Notes: generated from the sequence alone by a model not told the origin. 34,950 nucleotides of DNA from Phycisphaerales bacterium (GCA_014238785.1 JABAAL010000034.1:1-34950); one strand, 5' to 3'; numbered from the stretch's first letter, positions 8,026-17,592 are shown. A program made the numbers and translations.

Positions 8026-8906
8026 ATTAGTTCTTCTACTATTTTCCCGCGATTACGAAGTACATATATTGGCCCAGTCAATACGTACGCAATAAAACCA
8101 ATTGCAACTGTTTCTTGAAACCACCAAATACATGTAAAAATAATAATCACTAAAAAAGCTATGAAACGAAATGATTGCGGCCTACCTAAATATCGGTTTA
8201 CGAAATGGTCGTATGGAATATTTGAAACCATCGCAATTGCGCCAAAGAGCATTACCACTGGAACTCCAAAGGCATATGCCCTTTCAATCCATAATGTTTC
8301 TGCGCCACCTGCAAGAATATGTTGATGAAGAAGAATCAACGCTGCGATTAATCCTGCTGCTCCCGGCGAGGGTAACCCGTGAAATGCCATATGTTCGTTT
8401 GGCCCTTTTGAGGGTTCTGTCTCGACTGTAAATCTTGCTAGCCTAAGTGCGGTACAACAAACATAGACGGCTGCGATTCCCCAGACAACTTTGCCCCAAG
8501 GCAAATCAGCATCTGGACCAAGTAGCGTAAGAACACCATCCGTGCCAAGGTAAGTCGAAACAAGAGCGAGCACCATAACTGCAGGGGCAACACCGCATGT
8601 AACTAAGTCTGAAAGTGAATCGAGCGCTGCACCCAATTCCGTAACGCTATTAGTCAGTCGAGCAACCGCACCATCAAAGCTATCGAGAAGCATGCCCAAA
8701 AAGATGAGCGCGCCAGCCATCGTCAGTCCGCTCCATCCCCAAGGACCGTGCCACTGAGGTCCTTTGTACGCATAATGAATTGCCGCAAATCCAGAAACAA
8801 GATTACCCAAAGTAAAAAGGAGTGGCCAAACCACTTGAGGGGGTAGAACTCGGCGTCTCCGCAGCCCACGATCATTTATATGTAACTCTTGCTCTTGCTG
8901 TTCCAT
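8022..8906 (-). CDS. pssA: CDP-diacylglycerol--serine O-phosphatidyltransferase (CDP-alcohol phosphatidyltransferase family)
   Basis: Predicted inner-membrane enzyme that moves a phosphatidyl group from CDP-diacylglycerol to serine, the entry to phosphatidylserine and phosphatidylethanolamine. From the ATG at 8906 the product is 294 residues. The frame stays open upstream to 9059, but that would overlap the preceding gene by 134 bases and adds an unrelated tail. The family signature is complete: D75, D78-G79, A82-R83, G92, D96 and D100 (DGAVAR then eight residues then G-x3-D-x3-D). Several hydrophobic helices follow and one precedes the motif. The N-terminus is basic (RGLRRRR). The serine specificity rests on overall resemblance; another CDP-alcohol acceptor cannot be excluded. 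It starts 19 bases after the lipoprotein stop. Confidence 0.88.
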   Translation of the reverse strand: MEQQEQELHINDRGLRRRRVLPPQVVWPLLFTLGNLVSGFAAIHYAYKGPQWHGPWGWSGLTMAGALIFLGMLLDSFDGAVARLTNSVTELGAALDSLSDLVTCGVAPAVMVLALVSTYLGTDGVLTLLGPDADLPWGKVVWGIAAVYVCCTALRLARFTVETEPSKGPNEHMAFHGLPSPGAAGLIAALILLHQHILAGGAETLWIERAYAFGVPVVMLFGAIAMVSNIPYDHFVNRYLGRPQSFRFIAFLVIIIFTCIWWFQETVAIGFIAYVLTGPIYVLRNRGKIVEELI

Positions 8907-8925
8907 AGCTCTATATTCTACCAGT

Positions 8926-9705
8926 TCACTCTCTAGCGAGGATACTTGACTCCAGCACAAGCATGACAACCATGTCTTCATCGACTGAAATGCCAAACAA
9001 GGCCTCCCCCAACCGAACAGGAAGCGGCCCCTCGTCCAAGGGACCATCAAACTGCTCAACTCGTTTCAAATCAACCGCCAGAATGATTGCCTCATCATCA
9101 AGCAACAAAAACTCGAGTCCAAGATCAGAAAACAATCTACTTTGAGACGGGGATTCTTTTCGAGTAACTACAACAGATCTTTCACTTGGCACATGCCAAG
9201 ATGGCAAGAGTTGTAAATAAACAAAGAGACCATCTTCTCGCTGAAGAAGCCAACTCCTTGCAAGCAAAGATAAAAAACCAGAATCAATAAAATGCATAAT
9301 TCCAGATTTTGCAATAACCATCCCTTGGTATGGAATTTGATTCTGTTGAACATCTCGCCACTGCAATATTTGACCATGCCATACATTTTTTTGGCTAGCA
9401 ACTCTACCCATTGAAGAAACAATCGATGGAATATCTGATGCTTTCACCCTGCAAACTTCAATTCCCTCTGTTTTTAATTCTTCAATGTTGTTTTTCTTTA
9501 CTACCACTGAACTATATTCAGAAAGGATTGCCAATGGGTCGTCGCCAGATGGTTCAATAATTATTTTCGAAACGAGAATCCCATCTCCAGCAGCTGATTC
9601 AACTTTCACATCAAGTTGCACCTTTTTAAGTGTAACCTTCTTAGAAGAACACCCCGCAAACGAAAGCGTTACGAGGAAGAATAAGAGGATCAAGCAAAAT
9701 CGCAT
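8926..9705 (-). CDS. Putative lipoprotein of unknown function
   Basis: The product is 259 residues. It starts with a hydrophobic signal (residues 3-16) ending SFAGCSS, where C19 would be the lipidated cysteine; Phe at the -3 position is not ideal, so plain secretion is possible. The rest is a mix of short strands and helices with many Val, Leu, Ser and Glu residues and no motif I can name. Segments such as VWHGQILQWRDV, RSWLLQREDGLFVYLQLLPSWH and GEALFGISVDEDMVVMLVLES suggest a beta-rich globular domain outside the cytoplasm. The gene overlaps the preceding LOG-family gene by 16 bases and lies 19 bases ahead of pssA, so it belongs to the same transcript. Possible link to the envelope only by context. 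Confidence 0.8.
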   Translation of the reverse strand: MRFCLILLFFLVTLSFAGCSSKKVTLKKVQLDVKVESAAGDGILVSKIIIEPSGDDPLAILSEYSSVVVKKNNIEELKTEGIEVCRVKASDIPSIVSSMGRVASQKNVWHGQILQWRDVQQNQIPYQGMVIAKSGIMHFIDSGFLSLLARSWLLQREDGLFVYLQLLPSWHVPSERSVVVTRKESPSQSRLFSDLGLEFLLLDDEAIILAVDLKRVEQFDGPLDEGPLPVRLGEALFGISVDEDMVVMLVLESSILARE

Positions 9706-10718
9706 GTGTTCACCATGTCGATGAGCTGACGCAAGCGTCCGAAACTTCTACGTTTATGCGGGACAATTAATCTTGGAAGTTCCGTGTGATCTTGTTCAAC
9801 CGTGTGAGCAACACCGCTTTGGATGATTTTCCCTTCACGCAGTATGTCCGAAAAGGACTTATTTAATCGGTCAATTGATTCTTCAGTGATTTTATCATTT
9901 ATACGAATAATGTAATCACCGTGAACATATCTGCTTGAATGAAATACACGGTAGAACTGTATAATATGATCCACACCGTCTTGCGGATTACTCGCAACAT
10001 GAAAGAGCGATAAGTCTTCCTCGCTAATCATTTTATGCCCGAGCAAGTCATCCTTAACATGTTGCTCCCAATTCACCCAATAGTCATTGCCCTCACCCGC
10101 AATCATGACAATCGGGATGATGTTTGATTTTCCGGTTTGCACCAAGGTTAGCGCTTCGAACAATTCGTCTTGCGTGCCAAACCCGCCCGGACATGCCACA
10201 ACTGCGTCTGAATGTGTCATAAACATCAACTTGCGAGTAAAAAAGTAACGAAAGTTGATGAGTTTTGCGTCGCCTTCAATGATTGCATTTGCAGTCGTTT
10301 CAAATGGAAGTCGAATTGCAAGACCAAAACTTGCTTCACGTTGGGGACCTTCGTGCCCTGCTTTCATAATGCCATCGCCCGCACCTGTGATTGCCATCCA
10401 TTCTTGCTGTGCCATAAGGCGACCAAATTCTGCTGCTGCAATATAATCGGGATGATCTTCTGGCGTTCTCGCTGATCCGTAAATTGAAACTTTTCGAATG
10501 CCCGCGTATCTATTGAACACTTGATATGCGTAGCGCATTTCTTTAAGCGCGTGCGTAACTAATTTTACCTGCCCAGAATCGTGCCCTTCTTTTGCCATTT
10601 TTAAACACGTGTCGACCATTTGCGAAATCATCTCACGCCGAGGATCATCGATCGGCAAATCACTTACATCATCAACTATTTCAAGAATTCGGTCTTGTAC
10701 ATTTTTATTTGAACTCAT
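9690..10718 (-). CDS. LOG-family (lysine decarboxylase-like) Rossmann-fold protein
   Basis: The LOG family includes cytokinin riboside 5'-monophosphate phosphoribohydrolases and nucleotide 5'-monophosphate nucleosidases of the PpnN type. The product is 342 residues. The hallmark PGGFGTQDE occurs at residues 177-185, preceded by VSIYGSARTPEDHP (79-90), TGAGDGIMKAGHEG (111-124) and FFTRKLMFMTHSDA (159-172), the usual order. About 75 N-terminal helical residues and a roughly 90-residue C-terminal extension make it longer than the minimal 190-residue LOG enzymes, so the exact substrate is uncertain; removing bases from nucleotide monophosphates is the best general guess. It follows the AsmA-like gene by 32 bases and overlaps the lipoprotein gene. 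Confidence 0.88.
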   Translation of the reverse strand: MSSNKNVQDRILEIVDDVSDLPIDDPRREMISQMVDTCLKMAKEGHDSGQVKLVTHALKEMRYAYQVFNRYAGIRKVSIYGSARTPEDHPDYIAAAEFGRLMAQQEWMAITGAGDGIMKAGHEGPQREASFGLAIRLPFETTANAIIEGDAKLINFRYFFTRKLMFMTHSDAVVACPGGFGTQDELFEALTLVQTGKSNIIPIVMIAGEGNDYWVNWEQHVKDDLLGHKMISEEDLSLFHVASNPQDGVDHIIQFYRVFHSSRYVHGDYIIRINDKITEESIDRLNKSFSDILREGKIIQSGVAHTVEQDHTELPRLIVPHKRRSFGRLRQLIDMVNTCDFA

Positions 10719-10750
10719 ACGCCTATTGTATCCACGTTTAACTTCTCTGA

Positions 10751-13700
10751 CTACTTCTCTTGTGGAGAAAGGAAGGGCAGAGCCACAACAGATACGTTGG
10801 GATTAAACAGCTCACCAGAGACATCAATCACATAGAGTTGATCGTTAAGAGCACCCGCAATATCTCTAACAATTGGCAATCCGACCCGAGGGTGCAATCG
10901 AGCTTGAAGTGTAAATGTATCAATATCTACTGTACCCTCGCCCGTTAAAACCAACTCTATAAAGGAGGTCTCATCTCCCATCAGTTTTATAGTATCAATA
11001 ACTATTGTGTCACCATCAATGTACAAGTCGATATCTGCACCAGTAATTGACTCTGAAGATGGAAGTGAAAGGTTCATCAATTGCATTGCATTTACTTCAG
11101 TTGAGTCGAGCATTAAATGACCCTCCCTAACTCTTATAATTCCTACTCCTCGTCGGCTAGCTGTTACGCCTCGCGTGCCTGAGATGGATAACCAACTTGT
11201 CAATTTACCTTCAAGTGATGCAAGCGCATCATCGCCTTCTTTTGCGGCAATCCCAGCGTCGGCAACAAAGACTTCTAGCTCAAATTCATTCGTGCCATCA
11301 ATCGCCATCCACCCTTCTAGCGCAACGCCCCCCGTTGTTGAATCTCCACCCAATTCTTCAAACACGAGTCGATTGTTTTGCACATCCTTAATCATCTTTC
11401 CTGCAACGTCAGTCACTGACCTTCCTAGAACGGCCATCTCGTCAACGGTTAACTCCAATGTCAAATCAGATAGTTTGTCGTCGATGTAAATTGCATCGAC
11501 ATTTATTTTCCCATTTATCTCCTTTAGCGGAATACCCACATCGATGGAAACGCCTTCGAGTTCGATGTCACCCGCAAAACTCACATCAAGATCTGTCCAT
11601 TTCTCGCCGACAAGTTGAAACTGGCCGTTATTAAGTTCACTCTGTCCACCCGTCAAATCAATCGCTGCAAGTGTCTCACCTATGCGACTGGGCAAAACCG
11701 CAAATAAACTTTCATCATCAGAAGGACCTTTCCAAGTTAAGTTAATAATTCGGTCGGATTCTTCAGGCGTATCAATAGTGAACTTACCTTCACCAAGAGA
11801 ACCGTCCAAATTATCGAACGAGATTCCTGATTCCGTAAATCTAATAATATTTTTAGTATCAGCACTCTGGTCAAACAATGCTTTCGCTGTGTAGCTATGC
11901 AACTTTGCTTGTAATATGGAAGGTGAAATTTCAACCGTATACGTTGCCAAAGACCCAGTGTTGATTGCTCGAAGTGTCGCTGAGGCAAGTCCAGTTGGTT
12001 CAAGTGAATCGTAATACTCCATGCCAGCGCTTCCGCCAACAATTCCCGTAATCGCTCTTGTCAATGGTGAAGCAATTTCGGCTTCAGACCAATTTGCATT
12101 AAGGTCATAGGTAAAATCTTCTACATTGCCTTGAATGGTGCCGCCCAATTCTAAAATGCCTTCTTGTGAGCCTTCCATTTGTAATCCAAATCTCAAATCA
12201 AGCAGCGACACCGTAGTATTTTTGACATGGATCGATCCATGTTCAAGTGACAGTGTAACTTTCTCTCCTTTGCCAGATACAGTTAATTCTGTTGGTTCAA
12301 TATCTAGAAGCAATTCATCTACACCATCAATTCTTGAAATTTTAATTTTCGCATCCATAACACCACCGGGTTCAAGCATATTCCAAGATTTTGCTAATGA
12401 CTCTGATGCAGAAGGAGGCAGCACATCCACGAATCGGCTTGTTATTGGCAAATTTTTTCCGAGTAGTGAAAGTTCAAATGTTTCCTTATCGATTGACATT
12501 GCCGCCTCTATGGATCCATCTTTACATTGACAAGTTGCGTTCGAAATGACAACTGCCCCGTTAACTATTTCAATGTCAGCATCAACATTTTTAAGCGCGA
12601 GCCCCTCTGGCCAGAATGCTCCCGTTGCGTGAATAGCCTCAGCAAGAGAAGGTTGCAATACGGCAGTACCATTTCGCAACGTAGCATTGAATGAGGTATC
12701 AATTTCACCATCCATATTCCCTTCTACATCACCTTCTACTGACATCCTTGCGTCTAAACCGAGGCCGCTAAGGACTTCAAGGGCAAAATCATGAGAGTCG
12801 CCAACTGAAAATGAAACCGCATGAACAAGCGCCGATGTAACATCCTCGTGGTCAAGCGATATTGTAAAGTGGGGCGTCGCGGCATCATTTTTTTCAAACA
12901 GGACTGAGCCAGTCAATCGCCCATCGCCTCCGCCGGGACCTTCAAATCTAATAACTTCACCATCGGGAATATAAATCCCTGTTTGATCTAGCAATACTCT
13001 GCCCGATTTTAAATTTAATGGGAATGGGAATACGCTATGCACAACGCCGACATTTTTCACTGAAATCTCTCCGGAAACTTCAACTGCTTCACTAAATCTA
13101 CTCTTGTGAAAAATCTCAAGATCTAAATCGATAAGTCCTCCCAGAGAAACTCCTTTTAATTCTGGCTCAGTAAGAACCTCTGTCATTTTCTCAAACGCTT
13201 CTTGATCGAGCAATTTGTCCATTACATTTGCAATTGAATCTGGAAGTGCCTCGTGCAATGCTTGATCCAGCGGAGCATCTTTTGCGTGAATATGTAACCG
13301 AACCTCTAAATCATCTTCTGGCGCAAAGACTTCCCCGCTGATGTGCACCGTAGCATCCTCACTTCCGGTTGCGTTTAAAAACACAATTGTATATTTTTCA
13401 TTATCGAATTTGATATTCGAACTGATATTGCTCAGTGGATATTGAAAACCAGAATATGCTCCAGATGCACCGCGAATGATTAACTCGCCGTCCATTTTTA
13501 TTTCGCCATTCTGCACTTCTCTAACAATGCTTACCTTCGTGTCCATGTTCCAATTCTCTAATTGAAACAACGATAAAATTTGCGAAGCCGCAAGAGGAAG
13601 TTCCGCTTCACCATTTTCGGTTGGTCGAAAATCATCAATAAAAAACTTCGCCTTAAATGGTGCGGTCGAAAGCAAGGAATCCATCCACACATCGCCTTCT

Positions 13701-14761
13701 TGTTTGCCCAAATGCGGAAGATCAGAAATTTCTATCCCTCCAGAAAATGCAACTGAGGTTTCCCGGTGAGGCGGGAATAAATCGCCTTCAATATCCTTGA
13801 GTTCCAAAGAATTCCCGTTATAGACAATCTCGCCTTTTTCGACGTCTAATACTGCATCTCCCCTTATCTGAGCGTATTCTCCACCGTCATAGTGCGTCCA
13901 ACGCAAACCATATTCTTCAGGCAATAAAAACTGTATCTTTTCAATAGTCGCTTTCGTTACAACCTCTTGTCCCTTGAGCCAATCAACAGAGAGATTTTGC
14001 AAACCGCCTCGCAATTTTGACCTATCTCTCCACACTCGAACAGTTCTGGGAAGCAAGTTAAAAATTGAACTCTTGAAGGAAACATCATTGACTTCAGCGT
14101 GTACTTCCTTGTCCGAAAACATGATGGAAATTTCTGGGCTAGTGCTATGTTGCAAATCTGTAATTTTGCATTTGAACAAATCTTCTTTATTAGGAAGGAA
14201 CTCGATTGCAAATTCCATATCACTATCAAGAATCCATTCGCCATGCGACATAACTCCTGACTCTATCCTAATCTTTTCAAGAGTAAAATCAGAGAACATC
14301 GAAAAGAAATTTTCTTGAGTCGTATCTTCGCTTAAGGTGTCATCCTCACCACTAGAAATATCGATGTGTAAAAAATTAAAGTCTCCAGCTTTTTCAGAAG
14401 ACTCCGCTAGTCTAAGAACAACTGATTCAATTTCTACGCTTTCAACTCCAACTGATCCAAAAGGAATTGGTGAGTCGAGTTGAAGGTGAACGGTTGACAA
14501 CGTTACAACATCTGAAGCAGGGCCAGAAATTCCTTCGGCTTTGAGTGACACATCGTGCAACGTCACATTTCCAGAAATTCCAATTCTTGAACTTCCGACA
14601 TGGATGTCTGCCTCCACTACATTGCTCAATACAGTCGAAAGTATTGGAGACAATACAAACGAACGAGTTGCAACAAATACAATTAAAAACGGAGACAGTG
14701 CTATCGCAATGAAGATCCAAATTCGTCTTCTTCGCCGAAGAGGCTTTCCGTTCACCGCCAT
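10751..14761 (-). CDS. Giant AsmA-like envelope protein (1336 aa)
   Basis: The product starts with a basic tail (KPLRRRRR) and a single membrane helix at about residues 13-33, followed by an AsmA-like opening: SRIGISGNVTLHDVSLKAEG and repeated beta-strand units. The body consists of long stretches of alternating beta strands with Gly-Asp turns, as expected of the repeating-beta-groove proteins (AsmA, YhdP, TamB) that span the periplasm and are thought to move phospholipids between membranes. The last 60 or so residues (LHPRVGLPIVRDIAG, then VSGELFNPNVSVVALPFL) resemble the AsmA-like C-terminal region. No enzyme motif is present. Neighbouring pssA makes a lipid-related envelope role attractive, but that is inference. 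It begins 19 bases after the trpE stop. Confidence 0.85.
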   Translation of the reverse strand: MAVNGKPLRRRRRIWIFIAIALSPFLIVFVATRSFVLSPILSTVLSNVVEADIHVGSSRIGISGNVTLHDVSLKAEGISGPASDVVTLSTVHLQLDSPIPFGSVGVESVEIESVVLRLAESSEKAGDFNFLHIDISSGEDDTLSEDTTQENFFSMFSDFTLEKIRIESGVMSHGEWILDSDMEFAIEFLPNKEDLFKCKITDLQHSTSPEISIMFSDKEVHAEVNDVSFKSSIFNLLPRTVRVWRDRSKLRGGLQNLSVDWLKGQEVVTKATIEKIQFLLPEEYGLRWTHYDGGEYAQIRGDAVLDVEKGEIVYNGNSLELKDIEGDLFPPHRETSVAFSGGIEISDLPHLGKQEGDVWMDSLLSTAPFKAKFFIDDFRPTENGEAELPLAASQILSLFQLENWNMDTKVSIVREVQNGEIKMDGELIIRGASGAYSGFQYPLSNISSNIKFDNEKYTIVFLNATGSEDATVHISGEVFAPEDDLEVRLHIHAKDAPLDQALHEALPDSIANVMDKLLDQEAFEKMTEVLTEPELKGVSLGGLIDLDLEIFHKSRFSEAVEVSGEISVKNVGVVHSVFPFPLNLKSGRVLLDQTGIYIPDGEVIRFEGPGGGDGRLTGSVLFEKNDAATPHFTISLDHEDVTSALVHAVSFSVGDSHDFALEVLSGLGLDARMSVEGDVEGNMDGEIDTSFNATLRNGTAVLQPSLAEAIHATGAFWPEGLALKNVDADIEIVNGAVVISNATCQCKDGSIEAAMSIDKETFELSLLGKNLPITSRFVDVLPPSASESLAKSWNMLEPGGVMDAKIKISRIDGVDELLLDIEPTELTVSGKGEKVTLSLEHGSIHVKNTTVSLLDLRFGLQMEGSQEGILELGGTIQGNVEDFTYDLNANWSEAEIASPLTRAITGIVGGSAGMEYYDSLEPTGLASATLRAINTGSLATYTVEISPSILQAKLHSYTAKALFDQSADTKNIIRFTESGISFDNLDGSLGEGKFTIDTPEESDRIINLTWKGPSDDESLFAVLPSRIGETLAAIDLTGGQSELNNGQFQLVGEKWTDLDVSFAGDIELEGVSIDVGIPLKEINGKINVDAIYIDDKLSDLTLELTVDEMAVLGRSVTDVAGKMIKDVQNNRLVFEELGGDSTTGGVALEGWMAIDGTNEFELEVFVADAGIAAKEGDDALASLEGKLTSWLSISGTRGVTASRRGVGIIRVREGHLMLDSTEVNAMQLMNLSLPSSESITGADIDLYIDGDTIVIDTIKLMGDETSFIELVLTGEGTVDIDTFTLQARLHPRVGLPIVRDIAGALNDQLYVIDVSGELFNPNVSVVALPFLSPQEK

Positions 14762-14780
14762 AGGTCCATAGTTTACTCAC

Positions 14781-16331
14781 TCAACCGCAATTAAATGCAG
14801 ATTGTGCAAGTTCAATGGCTCGCCCGAGCCCTGCTGCCTTATTTATCGTTTCTTTCCACTCTAATTCTGGCTTTGAGTCTAAAACAATCCCAGCTCCAGC
14901 TTGAATATCTATTCTCCAGCCATTCGCATCTTTTTTGCCCGTTGGAATTACCATCGTGCGAAGTGCTATCGCCATATCCATATCGCCATTAAAACCGATC
15001 ATGCCGATGCCTCCAGCATACGGACCCCGGCGTGTTGACTCAAGTTCATCGATAATTTGCATCGCTCGAATTTTAGGCGCCCCGCTCACTGTGCCAACTG
15101 GCAATGTTGCAGCAAGTGCATCCCAACAATCATTGCCCTTTGCGAGCTGACCAACAACTGTTGAGCTTAGATGCATCACGTGACTGTATCTCTCAATATC
15201 CATCACCCGCTCGATTTCGATTGTGCCTAATTCACAAACAGTCCCAAGGTCATTGCGACCAAGATCGACAAGCATCACGTGCTCCGCTTTCTCTTTATCA
15301 TCGCCTCGTAAATCTTGTTCTAACGCAAGGTCTTCTTCCCCTGTTTTTCCTCTTCGTCTTGTGCCAGCAAGTGGTCGATTAACCACACGGCCGTCTCTGC
15401 ATCTACAAAGAATTTCTGGGCTTGATGCTGCAAGAATACAGCCTTCAGCTTGTAAGTAAATCATATAAGGACTTGGATTAACAACACGCAACGCACGATA
15501 AATTTCAAATGGATCAACGATCGAACGATGCTCAAAACGTTGTGAAATAACAATCTGGAATGCATCTCCTGCTGCAATGTACTCTTTGCATTTCACGACT
15601 GAAGATTCAAAATCATCACGCGACATGTTTGAATGCGTTGGCTTTGGTGGAGGAGAACTAAGATCTATCGAAATAGTTCCGACAGGAATATTTTCTGCAT
15701 CTCGTTGCAATAAATGTACCACTCTATCAAGTTCAGCGTTGGCCACTTCCCATTCGTCGACTGTTTCATCGCGGCTGATTGCATTGTGAATTACATGAAC
15801 TACCTTAGCAACATGGTCAAACACTACAACTGTTTTATATAAAGCAAAATGCAGGTCAGGTAATTGGCGATCGTCTTTGGGCGCACTCGAAAAAGGGAGC
15901 GATTCTATTTCTACAAAACGTGCAGTATCGTAGCCGGCGTACCCGACCCACCCGCCAGTAAAACTCGGCAAAGGCAAATCCGTTGTTGCCATTACCGGTG
16001 AAACATTCCAACTCTTGGAGTAATTCCTCGCAAGATCGATTGGGTTATCGCTTGTTATGGTTTCAACAGACCCATTTTCATGGTTCCTCATGGTAACTTC
16101 GTGTCCGTACGCAATAATTTCTAGAATCGGATTCGCTCCTAGAAACGAAAATCTACCAACTTCATCGCCATTGTCGACTGATTCAAAAAGGAAACTCGGC
16201 GCGGTACGATCATCGCTTGCTACGAGTCGCCGATAGGCAAGCACAGGACTCAAATGGTCGGACATTATTCGACGAACGACTGGAATCACCGTAAAGTTAT
16301 CCCAAAGACTCTGAAATGCTTCTTGTTGCAT
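14781..16331 (-). CDS. trpE: Anthranilate synthase component I
   Basis: Chorismate-using subunit that makes anthranilate, the first step of tryptophan synthesis, with ammonia supplied by a TrpG glutaminase not present here. From the ATG at 16331 the product is 516 residues; the open frame continues upstream to 16400, but that would overlap the divergent ABC gene. The chorismate-binding domain is intact: NRPLAGTRRRG, HVMLVDLGRNDLG, LPVGTVSGAPKIRAMQIIDE, YAGGIG and DIQAGAGIVLDSKPELEWKE. The Ala in PLAGT, where aminodeoxychorismate synthase PabB commonly has Lys, supports TrpE over PabB. It heads the eight-gene minus-strand run; its start lies 34 bases from the start of the divergent ABC gene, so its promoter must lie largely inside that gene. 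Confidence 0.94.
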   Translation of the reverse strand: MQQEAFQSLWDNFTVIPVVRRIMSDHLSPVLAYRRLVASDDRTAPSFLFESVDNGDEVGRFSFLGANPILEIIAYGHEVTMRNHENGSVETITSDNPIDLARNYSKSWNVSPVMATTDLPLPSFTGGWVGYAGYDTARFVEIESLPFSSAPKDDRQLPDLHFALYKTVVVFDHVAKVVHVIHNAISRDETVDEWEVANAELDRVVHLLQRDAENIPVGTISIDLSSPPPKPTHSNMSRDDFESSVVKCKEYIAAGDAFQIVISQRFEHRSIVDPFEIYRALRVVNPSPYMIYLQAEGCILAASSPEILCRCRDGRVVNRPLAGTRRRGKTGEEDLALEQDLRGDDKEKAEHVMLVDLGRNDLGTVCELGTIEIERVMDIERYSHVMHLSSTVVGQLAKGNDCWDALAATLPVGTVSGAPKIRAMQIIDELESTRRGPYAGGIGMIGFNGDMDMAIALRTMVIPTGKKDANGWRIDIQAGAGIVLDSKPELEWKETINKAAGLGRAIELAQSAFNCG

Positions 16332-16365
16332 ACCCGAAGTGTAGAGTAGAGCGTAGGATGTATCC

Positions 16366-17067
16366 ATGCCAACCGAAGACACAGTTGTAAAACTTAGCAA
16401 AATAGAGCGTGTTTATTACAAACCCGACGGTTCTGTACTCGTTGAGGCACTTGGCGGCATTGATTTAGAAATCCCAAGGGGCCAATCTATTGCGATTATG
16501 GGTGCATCGGGCTCTGGAAAAAGCACGTTGATGAATATTCTTGGCTGCTTAGATCGTCCAACTGCCGGCGAGTACACCCTTGACGGGAGCGCTGTAGGAC
16601 AGCTTGATGATCATTCGCTCTCCTCGATTCGTGGACGTGAAATTGGATTTGTTTTTCAATCATTCAACTTGATTCCACAGCTCACGATAGAAGAAAACAT
16701 TGAAGTACCTTTGTATTACCAAAAAGTTCATCCAGCACAAAGGCGTGAACGAACACTCGAAATGTTAGAGTTGGTCGGACTCTCCAATCGCGTTGGACAT
16801 AAACCAAGCGAACTCTCTGGTGGGCAACAACAACGCGCAGCCATCGCACGAGCACTCGTGACAAACCCTTCCATTTTGCTTGCAGATGAACCTACAGGTA
16901 ATTTAGATTCGCAAACAGGCCGCGATGTCTTGGCTCTCTTTGACGCACTGCACGACGATGGACTAACAACGATACTTGTGACGCATGATGCAGAAGTCGG
17001 AAAAAGATGCCAACGAGTCCTCTATCTTAAAGATGGTTTTATAGATACAGACCGTTACAATCAATGA
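16366..17067 (+). CDS. ABC transporter ATP-binding protein, LolD/MacB type
   Basis: Energises a membrane export or lipoprotein-release permease. The 233-residue product contains only the nucleotide-binding domain: Walker A GASGSGKST (46-54), Q-loop Gln98 in FVFQSFNLIPQ, signature LSGGQQQR (150-157), Walker B ILLADEPTGNLDS with catalytic E175, and switch His207 in LVTHDAE. The EPTGNLDS and FQSFNLIP sequences are typical of the LolD, MacB and FtsE branch. No permease or MacA-like partner gene is adjacent; the next gene is ruvC, overlapping by ATGA at 17064-17067. An AGGAT sequence lies just upstream of the ATG. The partner is presumably encoded elsewhere on the chromosome. Confidence 0.92.
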   Translation: MPTEDTVVKLSKIERVYYKPDGSVLVEALGGIDLEIPRGQSIAIMGASGSGKSTLMNILGCLDRPTAGEYTLDGSAVGQLDDHSLSSIRGREIGFVFQSFNLIPQLTIEENIEVPLYYQKVHPAQRRERTLEMLELVGLSNRVGHKPSELSGGQQQRAAIARALVTNPSILLADEPTGNLDSQTGRDVLALFDALHDDGLTTILVTHDAEVGKRCQRVLYLKDGFIDTDRYNQ

Positions 17068-17543
17068 GGGTGCTAGGAATAGATCCCGGGCTTCGAATTG
17101 CTGGGTATGGATGCATTGATTTGGAAGGCAATTCCATTTCACCAACCATTGTTGAGGCAGGTGCAATTCGGTTGGAAACAGATAAGCCCATCTCATTTCG
17201 CTTGAAGCAACTCTATGATGATCTCAATGAGATCATTTCAGAACTTGCGCCAGAAGTCCTTGCCGTAGAGAAAATTTTTACACACAAAGACCACCTTGCC
17301 ACCGCCCCCATCATGGGGCATGCTCGCGGTGTCATATTGCTCGCTGGTGAGCAAGCAAATCTACCACTCATCGAGTTGACGCCGGCTGAGATTAAAAAAT
17401 CGGTAACTGGCAATGGTCGATCCACAAAGGAACAAGTCCAACACGCAATAACTGGCATTTTAAAGCTTTTAGAGCCCCCAGAACCCTCCGACGTAGCTGA
17501 CGCACTTGCAATTGCTATCACTGCAGGGATTCGAGAAACATAA
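17064..17543 (+). CDS. ruvC: Crossover junction endodeoxyribonuclease RuvC
   Basis: Resolves Holliday junctions in recombination and repair by symmetric strand cleavage. The 159-residue product matches the family length. All four metal-binding acidic residues are visible: D7 in GIDPGL, E69 in AVEKIF, and D143 and D146 in SDVADALAIAI. The TPAEIKKSVTGNGRSTKEQV segment, typical of the family, is also present. The start codon lies within the stop region of the ABC gene (ATGA), so translation is probably coupled. ruvA and ruvB are not in the window. A long non-coding stretch with structured elements follows. Confidence 0.96.
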   Translation: MRVLGIDPGLRIAGYGCIDLEGNSISPTIVEAGAIRLETDKPISFRLKQLYDDLNEIISELAPEVLAVEKIFTHKDHLATAPIMGHARGVILLAGEQANLPLIELTPAEIKKSVTGNGRSTKEQVQHAITGILKLLEPPEPSDVADALAIAITAGIRET

Positions 17544-17568
17544 CCCCACACCCTCATTATTTTTCCGC

Positions 17569-17574
17569 TATAAT
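17569..17574 (+). promoter_or_regulatory. Candidate -10 box (TATAAT)
   Basis: A perfect consensus TATAAT lies 26 bases after the ruvC stop, 19 bases before hairpin copy 1. At a spacing of 16-18 bases upstream there is no good TTGACA match, so only the -10 element supports a promoter. If used, transcription would start near 17581 and the RNA would begin just before the first hairpin element. Confidence 0.4.
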
Positions 17575-17592
17575 TTACATTACATAACTTAT

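Noticed and set aside
8907..9059. Upstream extension of the pssA frame to an ATG at 9059.
   Set aside because: It would overlap the lipoprotein gene by 134 bases and its residues do not look like a phosphatidyltransferase N-terminus; the ATG at 8906 fits better.
11175..11489. Ser-rich open frame opposite the AsmA-like gene.
   Set aside because: Low-complexity product produced by the complement of codons in a long real gene; no start signal or homology.
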